This document shows, in pieces, positions 63,587 through 64,000 of a stretch of DNA of 64,000 bases. The DNA is from Schistocephalus solidus. Its lineage: Eukaryota; Platyhelminthes; Cestoda; Diphyllobothriidea; Diphyllobothriidae. How positions within the stretch are numbered: the first letter of the stretch is position 1; each line of letters begins with the position of its first letter. Below the pieces are notes generated by a model that was not told the DNA's origin, did not search any database, and was given only the letters and a program-made list of their open reading frames with translations. The stretch spans positions 1 through 64,000 of the forward strand of contig WEDG01001254.1 of assembly GCA_017591395.1 (NCBI GenBank). Reading direction: 5' to 3'. Both the position numbers and the translations under genes were made by a program.

Positions 63587-64000
63587 CTATCGCAGTTGCA
63601 CTTGCCTCAGCATGACGTGGATGCGGAGGATTCCGGTTCGAACAAGGACTGCCGTTTCCTGGATCCTGGCTTGCCATCTCAGCTTCAGTAGTCTCCAGAG
63701 GCAGCTGAGATGGAAGCGATTCAGCTTCCTGGCTTGGTTCGAGTAGATGGTCAAGGTCTCCGCTCCATAAAGGAGTGTCGTCAAGACGACGGCGTTGTGC
63801 ATCTTAAGTTTGGTGTTCAGGTGAATACCGTGTTGATTCCACACGGAGGCCTGCAGTCTGCCGAATTCCTGGCTGGCTTTGGAGATCCGTTGAGCAACCT
63901 CGTCATTGATTCTCGTGTTGCGTGACAGCGTGCTTCCTAGATAAGCGAAAGTTTCCCCGTTTTTGAGTTGAGCACCGTTGACAGTGATTTTGGGAGCATT
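63587..64000 (-). pseudogene. LINE-A copy 2 reverse transcriptase C-terminal block
   Basis: The frame encodes LKMHNAVVLTTLLYGAETLT and YSNQARKLNRFHLSC, nearly identical to 40011-40301 in copy 1. It continues past the window end. Confidence 0.8.

Larger units (their letters stand above)
61606..64000 (-). mobile_element. LINE-A copy 2, 3' part, runs off the window
   Basis: In minus-strand order the copy has the reverse transcriptase C-terminal block (64000-63587), a zinc-finger region (63491-62300), a 3' UTR (62290-61640) and an ATGT-type tail (61606-61636). It joins the scattered 3' UTR repeat to the zinc-finger LINE in one piece, which is why I treat the free copies as LINE-A. Confidence 0.82.

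Noticed and set aside
1..64000. CRISPR arrays, bacterial operons, phage or plasmid features
   Set aside because: There is no spaced direct-repeat array, no tight operon-like gene spacing and no such gene families. Introns, LINEs, SINEs and Penelope elements show a metazoan genome.

Overview
The window looks like repeat-rich nuclear DNA from a flatworm, most likely a diphyllobothriid-type tapeworm. The reasons are Penelope-like elements, several LINE lineages, tRNA-headed SINEs, hammerhead-type RNA motifs, and a LINE whose C-terminus carries C2H2 zinc fingers of a kind I associate with pseudophyllidean cestode sequences. The organism is an inference. Nothing bacterial or plasmid-like is visible.

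The only host gene I can support is a haspin (histone H3 Thr3) kinase gene on the minus strand, from 27865 down to 5585. I rebuilt it by eye as ten exons separated by introns of 424 to 5777 bases. Every exon has AG/GT borders and all reading phases agree. The product is 641 residues: a Ser/Pro-rich N-terminus followed by a complete haspin kinase fold with the EHRDLHWGN loop and DFT in place of DFG. A poly(A) signal lies 52 bases past the stop codon. Its introns hold most of the SINEs, LINE 3' ends, microsatellites and a fold-back element found between 5.8 and 27.3 kb.

Layout. 0.1-4.5 kb: two broken Penelope-like elements, both minus, from different subfamilies. 4.5-5.5 kb: SINE and repeat fragments. 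5.5-27.9 kb: the haspin gene with TE-filled introns. 27.9-29.6 kb: nothing recognised. 29.6-34.3 kb: three direct-order, internally deleted copies of an RTE-like LINE (LINE-B). 34.3-38.2 kb: mostly unassigned. 38.2-48.7 kb: an RTE-like LINE with C-terminal zinc fingers (LINE-A), split by a nested CR1-like LINE (LINE-C, 42309-47550) with a 5-bp target duplication. 49.5-49.9 kb: a Ty3/Gypsy protease remnant. 51.9-54.9 kb: a third Penelope-like element with direct pseudo-LTRs, each carrying a hammerhead motif. 55-61.6 kb: a near-perfect hairpin, small LINE and PLE fragments, and an 875-bp hAT derivative with an 8-bp target duplication. 61.6-64 kb: a second LINE-A copy that runs off the window.

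The mobile elements are mostly pseudogenes. The parts worth follow-up are the haspin gene model, the zinc-finger LINE with its widely scattered 3' UTR, the Penelope hammerheads, and a SINE family that also carries a hammerhead-like core and occurs as head-to-head dimers.
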